This document shows positions 27,382 through 37,323 of a DNA stretch of 64,000 nucleotides, one piece after another. The notes beneath the pieces are model-generated. The model saw nothing but the letters and a program-made list of their open reading frames with translations, ran no database searches and was not told the origin of the DNA. How positions within the stretch are numbered: position 1 is the first letter of the stretch; every line of letters starts with the position of its first letter. A program made the translations under genes and the position numbers. The DNA is from JAQWQB01 sp047636995 (GTDB lineage Bacteria; Bacteroidota; Bacteroidia; Flavobacteriales_D; Sanyastnellaceae), in assembly GCA_047636995.1 (NCBI GenBank), contig JBLIGQ010000009.1, forward strand, positions 1 to 64,000. The letters run 5' to 3'.

Positions 27382-28272
27382 TTATTTTTTAAAGTTATCT
27401 GCTACCACAAGGTCCTTCGTTCCGTGGGTCCAAGAATAGAATCCTTCACCACTCTTAACTCCTAATTTACCTGCCATTACCATGTTCACGAGCAACGGAC
27501 AAGGTGCATATTTAGGATTCCCAAATCCGTCAGAAAGCACCTTCATAATGCTCAAACAAACGTCTAGACCAATGAAATCTGCCAACTGCAAGGGGCCCAT
27601 CGGGTGGGCCATTCCAAGTTTCATTACTGTATCAATTTCTTCCACACCAGCTACGCCTTCATAGAGCGTAATGATGGCCTCATTGATCATTGGCATGAGA
27701 ATTCTGTTAGCAACAAAACCAGGGTAATCATTTACCTCTACAGGCACTTTCCCTAGTTTCTTACTGAGGTCCATAATCAAATTGGTTACCTCATCAGAAG
27801 TTGCATAGCCACGAATCACCTCAACCAATTTCATGATTGGAACGGGGTTCATGAAGTGCATTCCAATTACCTTGTCTGGCCTGCTTGTTACGGCGGCTAT
27901 TTTTGTGATTGAAATTGAAGATGTGTTGGTGGCAAGGATACAATTCTCAGGAGCATGTGCATCCATGTCTTTAAAAATACGCAGCTTCAAATCGACATTT
28001 TCAGTGGCCGCCTCAACAATCAAATCTGATGAAGGTGCAACCTCTGCCAAGCTTACAGAAGTGACAATATTTCCAAGTGTTTCAGCTTTTTCAGCTTCAG
28101 TGATACGTTCCTTCTTGATCAGGCGATCGAGGTTTTTACCAATGGTCGCTATTGCCTTATCAAGCGATGTTTGAGAAATATCTACAAGACTTACTTGATA
28201 TCCACTTTGTGCAAACACATGTGCAATACCATTGCCCATTGTTCCTGCTCCAATTACAGTTATATTCTTCAT
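27382..28272 (-). CDS. 3-hydroxybutyryl-CoA dehydrogenase
   Basis: 296 residues. The NAD-binding motif is VIGAGTMGNGIAHVFAQSGY, the catalytic histidine lies in IGMHFMNPVPIMKLVE (about residue 139), and the C-terminal helical domain contains NDYPGFVANRILMP and HPMGPLQLADFIGLD. The enzyme oxidises 3-hydroxyacyl-CoA in beta-oxidation, or works in the reverse direction in butyrate metabolism. It is monocistronic, with a TACTTTTG promoter element upstream and a strong terminator downstream. Confidence 0.93.
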   Translation of the reverse strand: MKNITVIGAGTMGNGIAHVFAQSGYQVSLVDISQTSLDKAIATIGKNLDRLIKKERITEAEKAETLGNIVTSVSLAEVAPSSDLIVEAATENVDLKLRIFKDMDAHAPENCILATNTSSISITKIAAVTSRPDKVIGMHFMNPVPIMKLVEVIRGYATSDEVTNLIMDLSKKLGKVPVEVNDYPGFVANRILMPMINEAIITLYEGVAGVEEIDTVMKLGMAHPMGPLQLADFIGLDVCLSIMKVLSDGFGNPKYAPCPLLVNMVMAGKLGVKSGEGFYSWTHGTKDLVVADNFKK

Positions 28273-28293
28273 TTTTCAGGGTTGATTCGAGCG

Positions 28294-28301
28294 CAAAAGT
28301 A
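28294..28301 (-). promoter_or_regulatory. TAnnTTTG -7 element of the dehydrogenase gene
   Basis: The minus strand reads TACTTTTG, ending 21 bases before the ATG at 28272. Confidence 0.55.
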
Positions 28302-28329
28302 CAAAACACGATCCGAATCGATGGACTGT

Positions 28330-29637
28330 TTATTGAATTACCAATCGCTCTAATAACAATCCCTCTTCAGACTGAATGAGATAAACACCCGCTTCAAAAG
28401 CTTGCACATTCAATTCATTCACACCTAAGTTCAACGAGATGGTTTCAACAATTCGACCTGTGATATCATGAAATGTCACATTCATCTTTCTATCAGCATT
28501 GATCCGTACTAGATTGCTTGCTGGGTTTGGATAAACTTGAATTTCTGGAAGAATAGCTTCGTTTACGCTTACAAAAATACCGTCAATAAGTTCCGGTCTG
28601 AATTCCTCTAAGTTAAAACGCATCATGTTTACTTGGTCATTTGTGAACACGTTTACACAATCGTCTTGGTTGTAATCCATGTAATTCTCAGACATATCTG
28701 GTAAATCTCCTTCGCCTTCGTCACATGAATTATCACCAAGTGTACACGCATATGCGTTGTTGTAGTCTATGTTGGGTGTATCAGCCATACCATCATCTGC
28801 AGCACATCCATCAAAGAAACCATCTCCCCATGTATGACGGAGGCCTAGGTAGTGTCCTACTTCGTGGGTAAGAACTCTTCCTCCATCGTTGCCAAGGAAG
28901 TTGTCATCATTAGCTTGCGGATTGTTATCCCCAACCACGGTATAGTTTACAACCACACCTTCTGTTCCTTCCGGAACATCATCAATTAATCCTTCCCAAT
29001 TTGCTGCACCCTCTGGCGGATATGCGAATCCGAATAGCTGAGCAAACTCACCTGCATAAATACTGCAAACCCAAATGTTCAGAAATTCGTCTTGATTCCA
29101 AGCGTCTACTCCACCTTGATCAGTGAACTTGACTGCATCAAGGGTAATTTCAGTTGAAAAGATATCGAAAAAGAAATAGGGCTCTTCCGTTTCTACACGG
29201 TCAATCCCGTTTGTTGGATTGCCCCAATTATCCAGTTCGGCGAGGTAAAACTCCACTTCACAATCTGCAGCAACGGGAAGAAACTCTTCTCTTGTATCAA
29301 CGGCATTTGGGTTCAATCTTCTGAAATCTTCATTCAATATTTCAATTTGACGCTGGATGACCTCATCAGAGACATTTTGTTCTGGAAAGTCCGGATTGTG
29401 AACAATGTGAAAGACCACAGGAATTTGAAAGACCACTGCTACCCTCTCTTCGCTCTGCTTTTTACTTCCTTTTACGGCATATTCATGTTGCGCCTGACAA
29501 TGGTTTTGGTATTCAGGGTTGGCCGCTGCCATTTTGCTTAGCACCAAATCATGAGCGCAACCCATCATGTTTGTTTGTTGAGCTGTAACTAGGGAGCCAG
29601 TCAAAAGGGCGCAAAAGAAGGTCAATAGAGTTTTCAT
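28330..29637 (-). CDS. Secreted M43 (pappalysin-like) zinc metalloprotease with type IX secretion tail
   Basis: 435 residues. A signal peptide ends near LVTAQ. The propeptide-like N-terminus is followed by the M43 catalytic domain, starting IPVVFHIVHNP and carrying the zinc motif HEVGHYLGLRHTWGD at about residue 257. A downstream Met-turn region contains SENYMDYNQDDC. The last 80 residues are a type A secretion/sorting domain beginning VYPNPASNLVRI. It should be secreted by type IX secretion and digest extracellular protein. It is divergent from the ion-channel gene. Confidence 0.93.
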   Translation of the reverse strand: MKTLLTFFCALLTGSLVTAQQTNMMGCAHDLVLSKMAAANPEYQNHCQAQHEYAVKGSKKQSEERVAVVFQIPVVFHIVHNPDFPEQNVSDEVIQRQIEILNEDFRRLNPNAVDTREEFLPVAADCEVEFYLAELDNWGNPTNGIDRVETEEPYFFFDIFSTEITLDAVKFTDQGGVDAWNQDEFLNIWVCSIYAGEFAQLFGFAYPPEGAANWEGLIDDVPEGTEGVVVNYTVVGDNNPQANDDNFLGNDGGRVLTHEVGHYLGLRHTWGDGFFDGCAADDGMADTPNIDYNNAYACTLGDNSCDEGEGDLPDMSENYMDYNQDDCVNVFTNDQVNMMRFNLEEFRPELIDGIFVSVNEAILPEIQVYPNPASNLVRINADRKMNVTFHDITGRIVETISLNLGVNELNVQAFEAGVYLIQSEEGLLLERLVIQ

Positions 29638-29761
29638 AAGTCAGTTCAGTATCTTGGTGGCCATTATTTGAGTCTATTTGATCGTGTTTCAACACAAATT
29701 GTTGATAGCAATTTAATTTTTAAAGTTAGTTAATTTTTAAAAATGCGACATTGCGGTTGAA

Positions 29762-30604
29762 ATGACATCTTCTAAACCATCAAATAACGAACCTCCTCTT
29801 CCGCAACATTGGAGGGCTAAGCTGCATGAGGTAATCTTCGAAGCAGACACACCTCTAGGGAAGCGCTTCGATATTATGTTGCTGGTTGCAATTGTGCTGA
29901 GCGTGATGGCCGTTATGCTTGAGAGCGTTCAATCTATCCATGACGAATGGGGAAAAGAGTTGAATATTGCGGAATGGGCCTTCACAGGCCTATTTACCAT
30001 CGAGTACATAGCCCGCCTTATTTCGATAAAAAAGCCATTAAAATATGCTATCTCCTTTTTTGGGGTGGTTGATTTATTATCCATTCTCCCTACATTTTTG
30101 ACTCTTTTTGTTGCAGGAACAGGCTCACTAATGGTGGTTCGAATCCTTCGTCTTCTCCGTATTTTCAGAGTGCTTAAGTTGATTAAATTTATAGATGAAG
30201 CCCGGGTTTTAGCATCAGCACTTCGCGCAAGCAGACGAAAAGTATTTGTCTTTTTGATTACTGTCCTGAGCTTGGTCGTTATACTTGGCACCTTCATGTA
30301 CATCATTGAAGATGAAGCAGCAGGCTTCACTTCGATCCCAAGAAGCATCTACTGGGCCGTTGTCACGCTTACCACCGTTGGCTATGGGGATATTGCTCCA
30401 CAATCTCCTTTCGGTCAATTTCTAGCATCCATTATAATGATCTTAGGCTATTCAATCTTAGCCGTACCTACTGGAATTGTAGGAAATGAACTGGCGAAAG
30501 CTGAGAGTAATTTCACCAATACACAAAGCTGTGGCTCTTGTTCAAGAGAAGGACATGCCAATGATGCTGTTTTCTGTAAGTTCTGCGGTGAGGAGCTAAT
30601 TTGA
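29762..30604 (+). CDS. Voltage-gated K+ channel with C-terminal zinc ribbon
   Basis: 280 residues. Six membrane helices are visible, with an S4 voltage sensor carrying regularly spaced arginines (VVRILRLLRIFRVLKLIKF, about 122-140). The selectivity filter is TTVGYGD at about residue 203, followed by S6 (IIMILGYSILAVPTGIV). The C-terminal tail ends in a pair of knuckles (CGSC, then CKFCGEEL), a zinc ribbon not found in the classic Kv or KvAP channels. It probably sits in the inner membrane as a tetramer. It stands alone, without a clear terminator. Confidence 0.9.
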   Translation: MTSSKPSNNEPPLPQHWRAKLHEVIFEADTPLGKRFDIMLLVAIVLSVMAVMLESVQSIHDEWGKELNIAEWAFTGLFTIEYIARLISIKKPLKYAISFFGVVDLLSILPTFLTLFVAGTGSLMVVRILRLLRIFRVLKLIKFIDEARVLASALRASRRKVFVFLITVLSLVVILGTFMYIIEDEAAGFTSIPRSIYWAVVTLTTVGYGDIAPQSPFGQFLASIIMILGYSILAVPTGIVGNELAKAESNFTNTQSCGSCSREGHANDAVFCKFCGEELI

Positions 30605-30684
30605 TTAAGAATCTTTTTTCTGTGACAAAAATCTGACAAGTTTTCCAGCAGAAAAATTATCTTACACGTGCGAAATAAGGAACC

Positions 30685-32463
30685 ATGAGAGAGCCATCTA
30701 GATTATTTGATTTCCCCTACTACCAGCTTGAAAAAAACCCGAAGGCAGAAATGATGTCTTCCAAACTGTTAGGTGAATGGACAACAATCAGTACACAGGA
30801 GTTTGTAGATAAGATGAACCTCATGTCTAAAGGCCTTCTAAAATTAGGAATTCAACCCGGAGATAAAATAGTACTCATTTCTCATAACAACAGGCTGGAA
30901 TGGAACATTTGTGATGCAGGGATTCTTCAAATTGGCGCCATCGATGTTCCTGTTTATCCTACCATGACCGAAAATGATTATGATTACATTTTCAATCATG
31001 CCGAAGCAAAAGTGTGCATTGTTTCAAATGAAGAGCTGTACAAGAAAGTTCAAAATGTAAAAGGCCAAATTCCTTCTTTGCAACATGTCTTCACTTTTGA
31101 GCCTGTTAGTGGAGCTCGAAATTGGCAAGAATTGCTTGATCTTGGAAAAGAAGGTGATGATGCTGAAGTAAAAGCACTTTCTGAAAAGGTCAAAGAAGAT
31201 GACTTAGCCACACTCATCTATACTTCTGGTACAACTGGTCTTCCTAAAGGTGTGATGCTATCGCATAAAAACATTGCTAGCAACGCAATTAGCGCTACCA
31301 CAAGATTGCCGATGAAAGGCGGTACAGATTTAAGGGTTTTGAGCTTCCTTCCTATCTGTCACATTTATGAGCGCATGCTCCACTACATGTACATCTATAA
31401 AGGTGCTACCATCTATTGCGCTGAAAGTTTAGAAACCATTAAGGAGGACTTAAATTATTCGAATCCACATAAATTCAGTGCCGTGCCTAGGCTCCTTGAA
31501 AAATTCTATGATGGAATTGTGACTAAAGGACAAGAAGCAGGAGGAATAAAAACCGCACTTTTCAGCTGGGCGGTTGGACTTGCCTTGAAATGGGAGCCCG
31601 AAGAGCAAAATGGAGCTTTCTATGAGTTCAAATTAAAGATTGCCAGAAAACTAGTCTTCTCCAAGGTGAAGGCAGCCTTAGGAATGACTAACATTCTAGC
31701 AGTATCTTCTGGGAGCGCAGCGCTTCAACCAAGACTTGCTAGGTTCTTCAATGGTGCAGGAATTTCAGTTCTAGAAGGATACGGATTGACAGAAACATCT
31801 CCCGTAATATCTGTGAATACAACCAACTCTAGAGGCATGATCCAGATTGGTACGGTAGGGAAACCTTTGGACGAGGTAGAAGTTAAGATTGCTGAAGACG
31901 GTGAGATCTTATGTAAAGGGCCCAACGTGATGATGGGGTACTACAAAGACGAAGAGAAAACCAAAGAAGTGCTGAAAGATGGATGGTTTCACACAGGGGA
32001 CATTGGTGTTATTGAAGATAATGGCTTCTTGAAAATCACAGATCGAAAGAAAGAGATGTTTAAAACATCAGGCGGTAAATACGTTGCCCCTCAATTGGTG
32101 GAAAACGCATTAAAAGAATCTGTTTTCGTTGACACATGTATCGTTATTGGGGAAGGACGAAAGCACCCAAGTGCGCTTATTGTAGTTTCTTTACCAGCAG
32201 CAGTTGAGTGGTGCAGAAGACACAACATAACTGTCACGAATCAAGAGGAAGTGATTAACATTCCAGAATTTACTCAACGGGTTGAAAAAGACATTGAAAA
32301 ATCCATGGAACGTTTCGGGCCGTGGGAAAGGGTAAAACGTTGTCAGTTCCTAGCAACCCCATTCACGGTTGAAGGAGGTGAACTGACGCCAAAACTTTCG
32401 CTAAAACGTAAGCCTATCTTAGCAAAATACGCACAGATTATCGAACGTATCTATGCTGACTAG
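30685..32463 (+). CDS. Long-chain fatty-acid-CoA ligase
   Basis: 592 residues. The ANL-superfamily motifs are A3 YTSGTTGLPKGVMLSHKN at about 178, A5 GYGLTETSPV, and A7 DGWFHTGDIG, with the hinge KITDRKKEMFKTSGGKYV. It belongs to the long FAA1/FadD15-like branch. The enzyme activates fatty acids as acyl-AMP and then acyl-CoA. It starts a run with a PAP2 phosphatase gene 2 bases downstream, which suggests a lipid-related transcript. Confidence 0.93.
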   Translation: MREPSRLFDFPYYQLEKNPKAEMMSSKLLGEWTTISTQEFVDKMNLMSKGLLKLGIQPGDKIVLISHNNRLEWNICDAGILQIGAIDVPVYPTMTENDYDYIFNHAEAKVCIVSNEELYKKVQNVKGQIPSLQHVFTFEPVSGARNWQELLDLGKEGDDAEVKALSEKVKEDDLATLIYTSGTTGLPKGVMLSHKNIASNAISATTRLPMKGGTDLRVLSFLPICHIYERMLHYMYIYKGATIYCAESLETIKEDLNYSNPHKFSAVPRLLEKFYDGIVTKGQEAGGIKTALFSWAVGLALKWEPEEQNGAFYEFKLKIARKLVFSKVKAALGMTNILAVSSGSAALQPRLARFFNGAGISVLEGYGLTETSPVISVNTTNSRGMIQIGTVGKPLDEVEVKIAEDGEILCKGPNVMMGYYKDEEKTKEVLKDGWFHTGDIGVIEDNGFLKITDRKKEMFKTSGGKYVAPQLVENALKESVFVDTCIVIGEGRKHPSALIVVSLPAAVEWCRRHNITVTNQEEVINIPEFTQRVEKDIEKSMERFGPWERVKRCQFLATPFTVEGGELTPKLSLKRKPILAKYAQIIERIYAD

Positions 32464-32465
32464 CT

Positions 32466-33056
32466 ATGTTTGAAACACTAAAAGGTTGGGACCAAGAGCT
32501 CTTCCTATTTCTGAATGGACTTCGCCTAGACTCTTTAGATCGAGTGATGTGGCTGATTTCACAAACCTATTTTTGGTTACCCCTCTTTGTTTTCTTCGTC
32601 GTTTTATTGAAACGAAAATTCAAAACAAATAAAGGAGCAATCATTGGTGTTACAGTCATTCTTTTAGCTGTGGGAATGGCAGACTTTGTTGCTACATGGG
32701 GGTTTAAACATCAAATCAAGCGCTACAGACCCACGCATCATACTGATCTGGGTCCAAAAGTGCAAACAGTTACAGACTTATCTGGAAAGGAATACAGAGG
32801 AGGAAAGTACAGTTTTATTTCAGGCCATAGCACTACCTTTTTTGCCATTGCAACCACCCTCTTTCTGCTTTTAGACAAAGCGCGAAAACTAAGATGGATC
32901 TTCTTCTGGGCCGGGCTGGTAGCGTACAGTAGAATCTACTTGGGAGTCCACTACCCTTCTGACATCTTTGTTGGTGCCGTTATAGGGATTCTCATTGGAA
33001 ACATTGTAATAAGGCTGCACAGGTACATTATTCCTCAACCAAATGCACATGGTTAA
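32466..33056 (+). CDS. PAP2-family phosphatase
   Basis: 196 residues with about five membrane helices. The three PAP2 motifs are KRYRPTHH, SFISGHSTTFFA and SRIYLGVHYPSDIFVG. Typical substrates are phosphatidate, phosphatidylglycerol phosphate or undecaprenyl pyrophosphate, and sequence alone does not decide. It lies 2 bases after the acyl-CoA ligase and overlaps crcB. Confidence 0.92.
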   Translation: MFETLKGWDQELFLFLNGLRLDSLDRVMWLISQTYFWLPLFVFFVVLLKRKFKTNKGAIIGVTVILLAVGMADFVATWGFKHQIKRYRPTHHTDLGPKVQTVTDLSGKEYRGGKYSFISGHSTTFFAIATTLFLLLDKARKLRWIFFWAGLVAYSRIYLGVHYPSDIFVGAVIGILIGNIVIRLHRYIIPQPNAHG

Positions 33057-33411
33057 ACTAGTAGCAATATTTATTGGAGGAGGCCTCGGTTCAATTCTTC
33101 GCTATGGCTTCGGTCATTGGTTAGCGAAGGCAACTGAACATTTCCCCCTTGGAACGCTCTTAGCGAATGTGTTGGCCACATCGGTCATGGCCTTTGGCAT
33201 TGTGCTCATCTCACAAAAGGCTGATATCCCGACTTGGGTAAGTGCCTTTCTATTAACAGGATTTTGCGGCGGCTTCAGCACCTTCTCAACCTTTTCGCTT
33301 GACACGGTGAAGTTGGTTGAAAACGGCCACACCATGATGGGTATTCTCAACGTACTTGTGAGCGTTGGCATTTGTCTACTTGTAGCATTCCTTATCATCA
33401 AGAAATTGTGA
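33049..33411 (+). CDS. crcB: Fluoride channel CrcB/Fluc
   Basis: 120 residues from the second of two close ATGs (33043 and 33049). The four-helix Fluc pattern is complete: GGGLGSILRYGFG, GTLLANVLATSVM with the conserved Asn, and GFCGGFSTFSTFSLD with the two pore-lining Phe residues. Fluc proteins work as antiparallel dimers that export fluoride. The gene starts inside the end of the PAP2 gene, overlapping it by 8-14 bases. I see no fluoride riboswitch upstream, as expected for an internal gene. Confidence 0.93.
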   Translation: MVKLVAIFIGGGLGSILRYGFGHWLAKATEHFPLGTLLANVLATSVMAFGIVLISQKADIPTWVSAFLLTGFCGGFSTFSTFSLDTVKLVENGHTMMGILNVLVSVGICLLVAFLIIKKL

Positions 33412-33439
33412 AATCCACTCTCGGTTTCAATTGAGCTAT

Positions 33440-33447
33440 TACCTTTG
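33440..33447 (+). promoter_or_regulatory. TAnnTTTG -7 element of pafA
   Basis: TACCTTTG ends 15 bases before the ATG at 33463, giving pafA its own start site within the run. Confidence 0.6.
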
Positions 33448-33462
33448 TAAAAATCCACTTTC

Positions 33463-35163
33463 ATGATGCGCACCCTAATTTTAGCCATTGCAGTGATTCT
33501 TATCAGCTGCAAACCCCAAGTAGTCATAGAAACCCCTGCTCTGCCAATCACGCGCGGAAAGGTGGTAAGAATAAACGCTCCTTTCGACCTTAAAAAGGAT
33601 CAGCCAAAACTGGTTATAGGAATTACCATTGACCAAATGCGCATGGATTTCCTCTACCGCTATTGGGATGATTTTGAAAAAGGGGGCTTCAAACGGCTGG
33701 TGGCTGAAGGATTTTTATGTGCAAATCATCATTACGATTATTCACCAACATATACAGGTCCCGGACACGCATCAATCTACACCGGCACCACTCCAGCGCT
33801 TCATGGAATAATTTCCAATGACTGGTATGACAAGCGTCACGGAGAAATGGTCTATTGTGTTAAAGACACTCTATACAAAGGAGTAGGAACTGATTCAAAA
33901 GGCGGCAAAATGTCTCCTCACAGATTGTTAGCCTCCACCATTTCAGATGAGCTCATGCTTAGCAACAACTTTGCTAGTAAAGTCATTGGGATTTCAATGA
34001 AAGACAGAGGGGCCATTCTTCCTGCAGGACATAAGCCAACAGCAGCCTATTGGTACATGGGAGGAGACGAAGGAAACTGGGCTACCAGCTCCTACTATAT
34101 GGAAAATCTTCCTCAATGGGTTCAGGGGTTTAATGCTAAAGGGCTCTCAGAAAAGTATGTCTCTCAAGGGTGGAACTTATTAAAAGACGCCTCTGCATAC
34201 AATGAAAGCACAGTGGATAACAATCCGTACGAAGGGCCTTTCAAGGGGCAATTTCGCGCAGCATTCCCTTATGATTTTTCAGACATTACCGAAAACAGAT
34301 ACGACCTCATAAAAGCAACGCCTCATGGGTCAACACTTTCTGTTGACTTCGCTATAGAAGCAATCAAAGCGGAACAAATGGGCGCAGATGCCACAACTGA
34401 CTTGCTGGCCTTGAGCTTTTCAAGTACTGATTATGTTGGACATCAATTTGGCCCCGCCGCCATAGAAACCCAAGATTGTTACTTGCGACTTGATGCAGAT
34501 ATTGAGCGTCTACTTAATTTCTTAGATGATGAAATTGGTGAAGGAGAATACATGATCTTTTTGACCGCTGATCATGGTGCCGCTCAAAACCCGGGGTACA
34601 TGAAGAAGCTAGGAATTGAAGGAGGATACTGGAAACCACAAGTAATGCTTGATGAAGTTGACGCCATGCTAAAGGAAAACTATGGAATTGGTGAATGGGT
34701 TTTAAATTACACCAATGATCAGTTCTTTTTAAATACGGCATTGATGGAGGACCGCAAGGTTGACTTAAACTCGGCATGCGAAAAAATTGCTGCTGTTTGC
34801 ATGAAGCATGAAGAGGTTTACACAGCGCTTCCTACCTCCGTCTTCAGAACTCAAGATTTTGAAGAATTGCCGCTTAATACCATTCAACGTGGCATTCACC
34901 CTCAACGTTCCGGACATGTAGTGCTAGTCACATCTGTTGGTTGGATCCCAAATGGTTATACGGGAACGACCCATGGTTCACCTTATAGTTATGACACGCA
35001 TGTTCCTTTAATATTCTTCGGAGCAGGCATTGAGCATGGACAAACAGCCAGAAGAACAGTAGTTAGAGACATTGCTCCAACTGTATCTATGCTCATGAAG
35101 ATTACCCAACCAAATGCCACTACAGGTGATCCTGTCTTTGAATTATTCAAAACCACATACTAA
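33463..35163 (+). CDS. pafA: PafA-type alkaline phosphatase (lipoprotein)
   Basis: 566 residues. The N-terminus carries a lipobox (VILISC). The metal/active-site segments match the PafA branch of the alkaline phosphatase superfamily: IGITIDQMRMDFLYRY, the Thr-nucleophile segment YTGPGHASIYTGTTPALHG, SSTDYVGHQFGP, LTADHGAAQNPGY, and the last zinc histidine in GTTHGSPYSYDTHVPL. The enzyme hydrolyses phosphomonoesters in the periplasm and is not inhibited by its product in studied flavobacterial members. Its stop overlaps the M61 start (TAATG). Confidence 0.92.
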   Translation: MMRTLILAIAVILISCKPQVVIETPALPITRGKVVRINAPFDLKKDQPKLVIGITIDQMRMDFLYRYWDDFEKGGFKRLVAEGFLCANHHYDYSPTYTGPGHASIYTGTTPALHGIISNDWYDKRHGEMVYCVKDTLYKGVGTDSKGGKMSPHRLLASTISDELMLSNNFASKVIGISMKDRGAILPAGHKPTAAYWYMGGDEGNWATSSYYMENLPQWVQGFNAKGLSEKYVSQGWNLLKDASAYNESTVDNNPYEGPFKGQFRAAFPYDFSDITENRYDLIKATPHGSTLSVDFAIEAIKAEQMGADATTDLLALSFSSTDYVGHQFGPAAIETQDCYLRLDADIERLLNFLDDEIGEGEYMIFLTADHGAAQNPGYMKKLGIEGGYWKPQVMLDEVDAMLKENYGIGEWVLNYTNDQFFLNTALMEDRKVDLNSACEKIAAVCMKHEEVYTALPTSVFRTQDFEELPLNTIQRGIHPQRSGHVVLVTSVGWIPNGYTGTTHGSPYSYDTHVPLIFFGAGIEHGQTARRTVVRDIAPTVSMLMKITQPNATTGDPVFELFKTTY

Positions 35164-36875
35164 TGGTTCCTGTTCGTTATACCCTTTCTTATCAGCAACC
35201 TAGTCGTAAATACATTGATTTCGAAGCTACTTTCCCCGTTTCTTCAGAGGTCATGGAATTCTGCCTCCCAGCCTGGAGACCAGGCCGCTATGAACTAGGG
35301 AATTTCGCCAAGAACATTCAGAAATGGGCTGCTTTTGACACCAATGGAAATGCACTTCCTTTCGAAAAGACCAACAAAGACACGTGGAAAGTTTCTGACA
35401 TCAAAACGCATACGGTTGTCATCTGCTACAATTACTACGCTGCAGAACTCAACGCGGGTTCTACTTGGATAGACGAAGAGCAGATGTATGTGAATCCCGT
35501 CAACTGTTTCCTCTACCTCAAAGAGCAGCCAGACTTGGGTTATGAAATTTATTTAGATGTGCCGAAGGAATATCAAATAGCTTGTGGCCTTCCTCTAAAA
35601 GACGCTTACACCATAGTGGCAAAAGATGTTCAGCAAGTAATGGACAGTCCGTTTATTGCCAGCGCTACCTTGTGGCACCGCACTTACGAATACGCGCAAG
35701 TGACCTATCATATTTGGATTCAAGGAAGGCATGATTTGGACGAAAAGCGGTTGCTTGATGAATTTAAAGCCTTTACCATTTCTCAGGTCAGCAGGTTTGG
35801 AAGCATCCCTTGCACAGACTACCACTTCATTTTCCAATTCCCTGATCAAGCAGCAAGGCATGGAGTTGAACATGACAACTCCACAGTTATTGCAATTGGT
35901 CCGGCTGAGCGACTTCAGACCCAAGCTGGTTATGAGGAACTCCTTGGGATCTCTTGCCATGAGCTCTACCACACTTGGAACATCAAGAGCATTCGTCCGA
36001 AAGAGATGATGCCTTATGATTTCTCGAAAGAAAATTACAGTCGGCTGGGCTATGTGGCTGAAGGCGTTACCACCTATTACGGAGATCTTTACCTAAAGCG
36101 TTCAGGTGTTTTTTCAACCGAACAATATTTAGCTACGCTCGAAGATCAGCTGAAGAGACACTTGCACAATGCCGGTAGATTTAACCTCAGTGTTGCAGAC
36201 AGCAGTTTCGACACATGGCTTGATGGTTACACCTTAGGCATCCCTCATAGAAAGGTTTCTATCTATACCGAAGGCTGTTTGTGCGCCTTTTTGACTGATG
36301 TAGAAATTATGCATTTGACAAGTGGTAGAAAATCACTTGATGATGCAATGGTGCTGATGAACGATCAATTCGGTAAAAAAGGAATTGGATACACCGAAGC
36401 AGACTACAGAGCTTGTGTGGCTGAAACTGCTGGAAAAGATTTGAAATGGATTTTCGAAGACTTGATTTACGGCACGGCAGATTACCAACCGCACCTTGAG
36501 CGAGCCTTAAAGCTATTAGGATTCGAACTGCAATTCACAAATACAAAAGGATTTACGCAACAAACGGGGGCTTCAGTGCTAGCCAAAGGAACAGAATTCA
36601 AGCTTCATACAATCTGGCCAGACTCGCCTGCAGAAATGGCTGGCCTGTCAATGGGTGATGAGTTGGTAGCATTCAATGGTATTCAAGCTGATCAATTCCT
36701 GAATACGACTGTTGACATGGAGAAGGGCGAAATAATGAATGTGACGGTTCTTCGAAATCGAAACCTGCTTGAAAAAGAGGTCGTTGTTTCTGGAGAGGCA
36801 TTTTACCTTCAGCCTAAACTGGTGAAAGGAAACAGCACGGATTTGCGTGAAATTTGGTGGAGGAATAAGCGGTAA
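35163..36875 (+). CDS. M61-family glycyl aminopeptidase with PDZ domain
   Basis: 570 residues. The beta-rich N-terminal domain (WRPGRYELGNFAKNI) is followed by the catalytic zinc site HELYHTWNIKSIRP at about residue 265 and the downstream Glu in YVAEGVTTYYGDL. A PDZ domain occupies about 475-550 (TIWPDSPAEMAGLSMGDEL). No signal peptide is visible, so it is probably cytosolic unless the start is further upstream. It is coupled to pafA by a one-base overlap. Confidence 0.9.
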   Translation: MVPVRYTLSYQQPSRKYIDFEATFPVSSEVMEFCLPAWRPGRYELGNFAKNIQKWAAFDTNGNALPFEKTNKDTWKVSDIKTHTVVICYNYYAAELNAGSTWIDEEQMYVNPVNCFLYLKEQPDLGYEIYLDVPKEYQIACGLPLKDAYTIVAKDVQQVMDSPFIASATLWHRTYEYAQVTYHIWIQGRHDLDEKRLLDEFKAFTISQVSRFGSIPCTDYHFIFQFPDQAARHGVEHDNSTVIAIGPAERLQTQAGYEELLGISCHELYHTWNIKSIRPKEMMPYDFSKENYSRLGYVAEGVTTYYGDLYLKRSGVFSTEQYLATLEDQLKRHLHNAGRFNLSVADSSFDTWLDGYTLGIPHRKVSIYTEGCLCAFLTDVEIMHLTSGRKSLDDAMVLMNDQFGKKGIGYTEADYRACVAETAGKDLKWIFEDLIYGTADYQPHLERALKLLGFELQFTNTKGFTQQTGASVLAKGTEFKLHTIWPDSPAEMAGLSMGDELVAFNGIQADQFLNTTVDMEKGEIMNVTVLRNRNLLEKEVVVSGEAFYLQPKLVKGNSTDLREIWWRNKR

Positions 36876-36959
36876 ATTGGAATGTTTTTTATGCAAACAT
36901 CGAATTAAGTGATGTGAATTTCTATTTTTAGCTTCCTAATGCCAAAACAATAAATCTTT

Positions 36960-37307
36960 ATGGAAAATCAAACACCTATGGAAGGACAAAGATCCTTACC
37001 AAACTCTGTAGCCTCTCTCGTACTCGGAATTGTTGCCATTTTAGGAACTTGTCTCTACGGAGTAGTAGGACTTATTTGTGGCATTATCGGTCTCGTCTTA
37101 GCAAATAAAGACAAGAAAATGTATGCTGAGACACCTGAAGAATACACTGAGAGTTCGTACAAACTTTCAAATGCAGGTAGAATATGTTCTATTATCGGTC
37201 TTATTCTAAGCGCAATTTACATAGTCACTATCCTAGTAATACTCATAATATTTGGTGCTACTGCAGCTTCCTTGCCATGGGAGGAAATGAGCAATGGTGG
37301 ATATTAA
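36960..37307 (+). CDS. DUF4190 small membrane protein
   Basis: 115 residues with two glycine-rich membrane segments (SLVLGIVAILGTCLYGVVGLI and a second near IIGLILSAIYIVTILVILII) separated by a charged loop containing NKDKKMYAETPEEY. This is the DUF4190 layout common in Flavobacteriales. The function is unknown. A strong terminator follows 16 bases after the stop. Confidence 0.82.
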   Translation: MENQTPMEGQRSLPNSVASLVLGIVAILGTCLYGVVGLICGIIGLVLANKDKKMYAETPEEYTESSYKLSNAGRICSIIGLILSAIYIVTILVILIIFGATAASLPWEEMSNGGY

Positions 37308-37323
37308 TATGCCAATTCATTAG

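Noticed and set aside
33049..33411. Fluoride riboswitch control of crcB
   Set aside because: The gene starts inside the upstream PAP2 gene, so there is no leader in which a riboswitch could sit.
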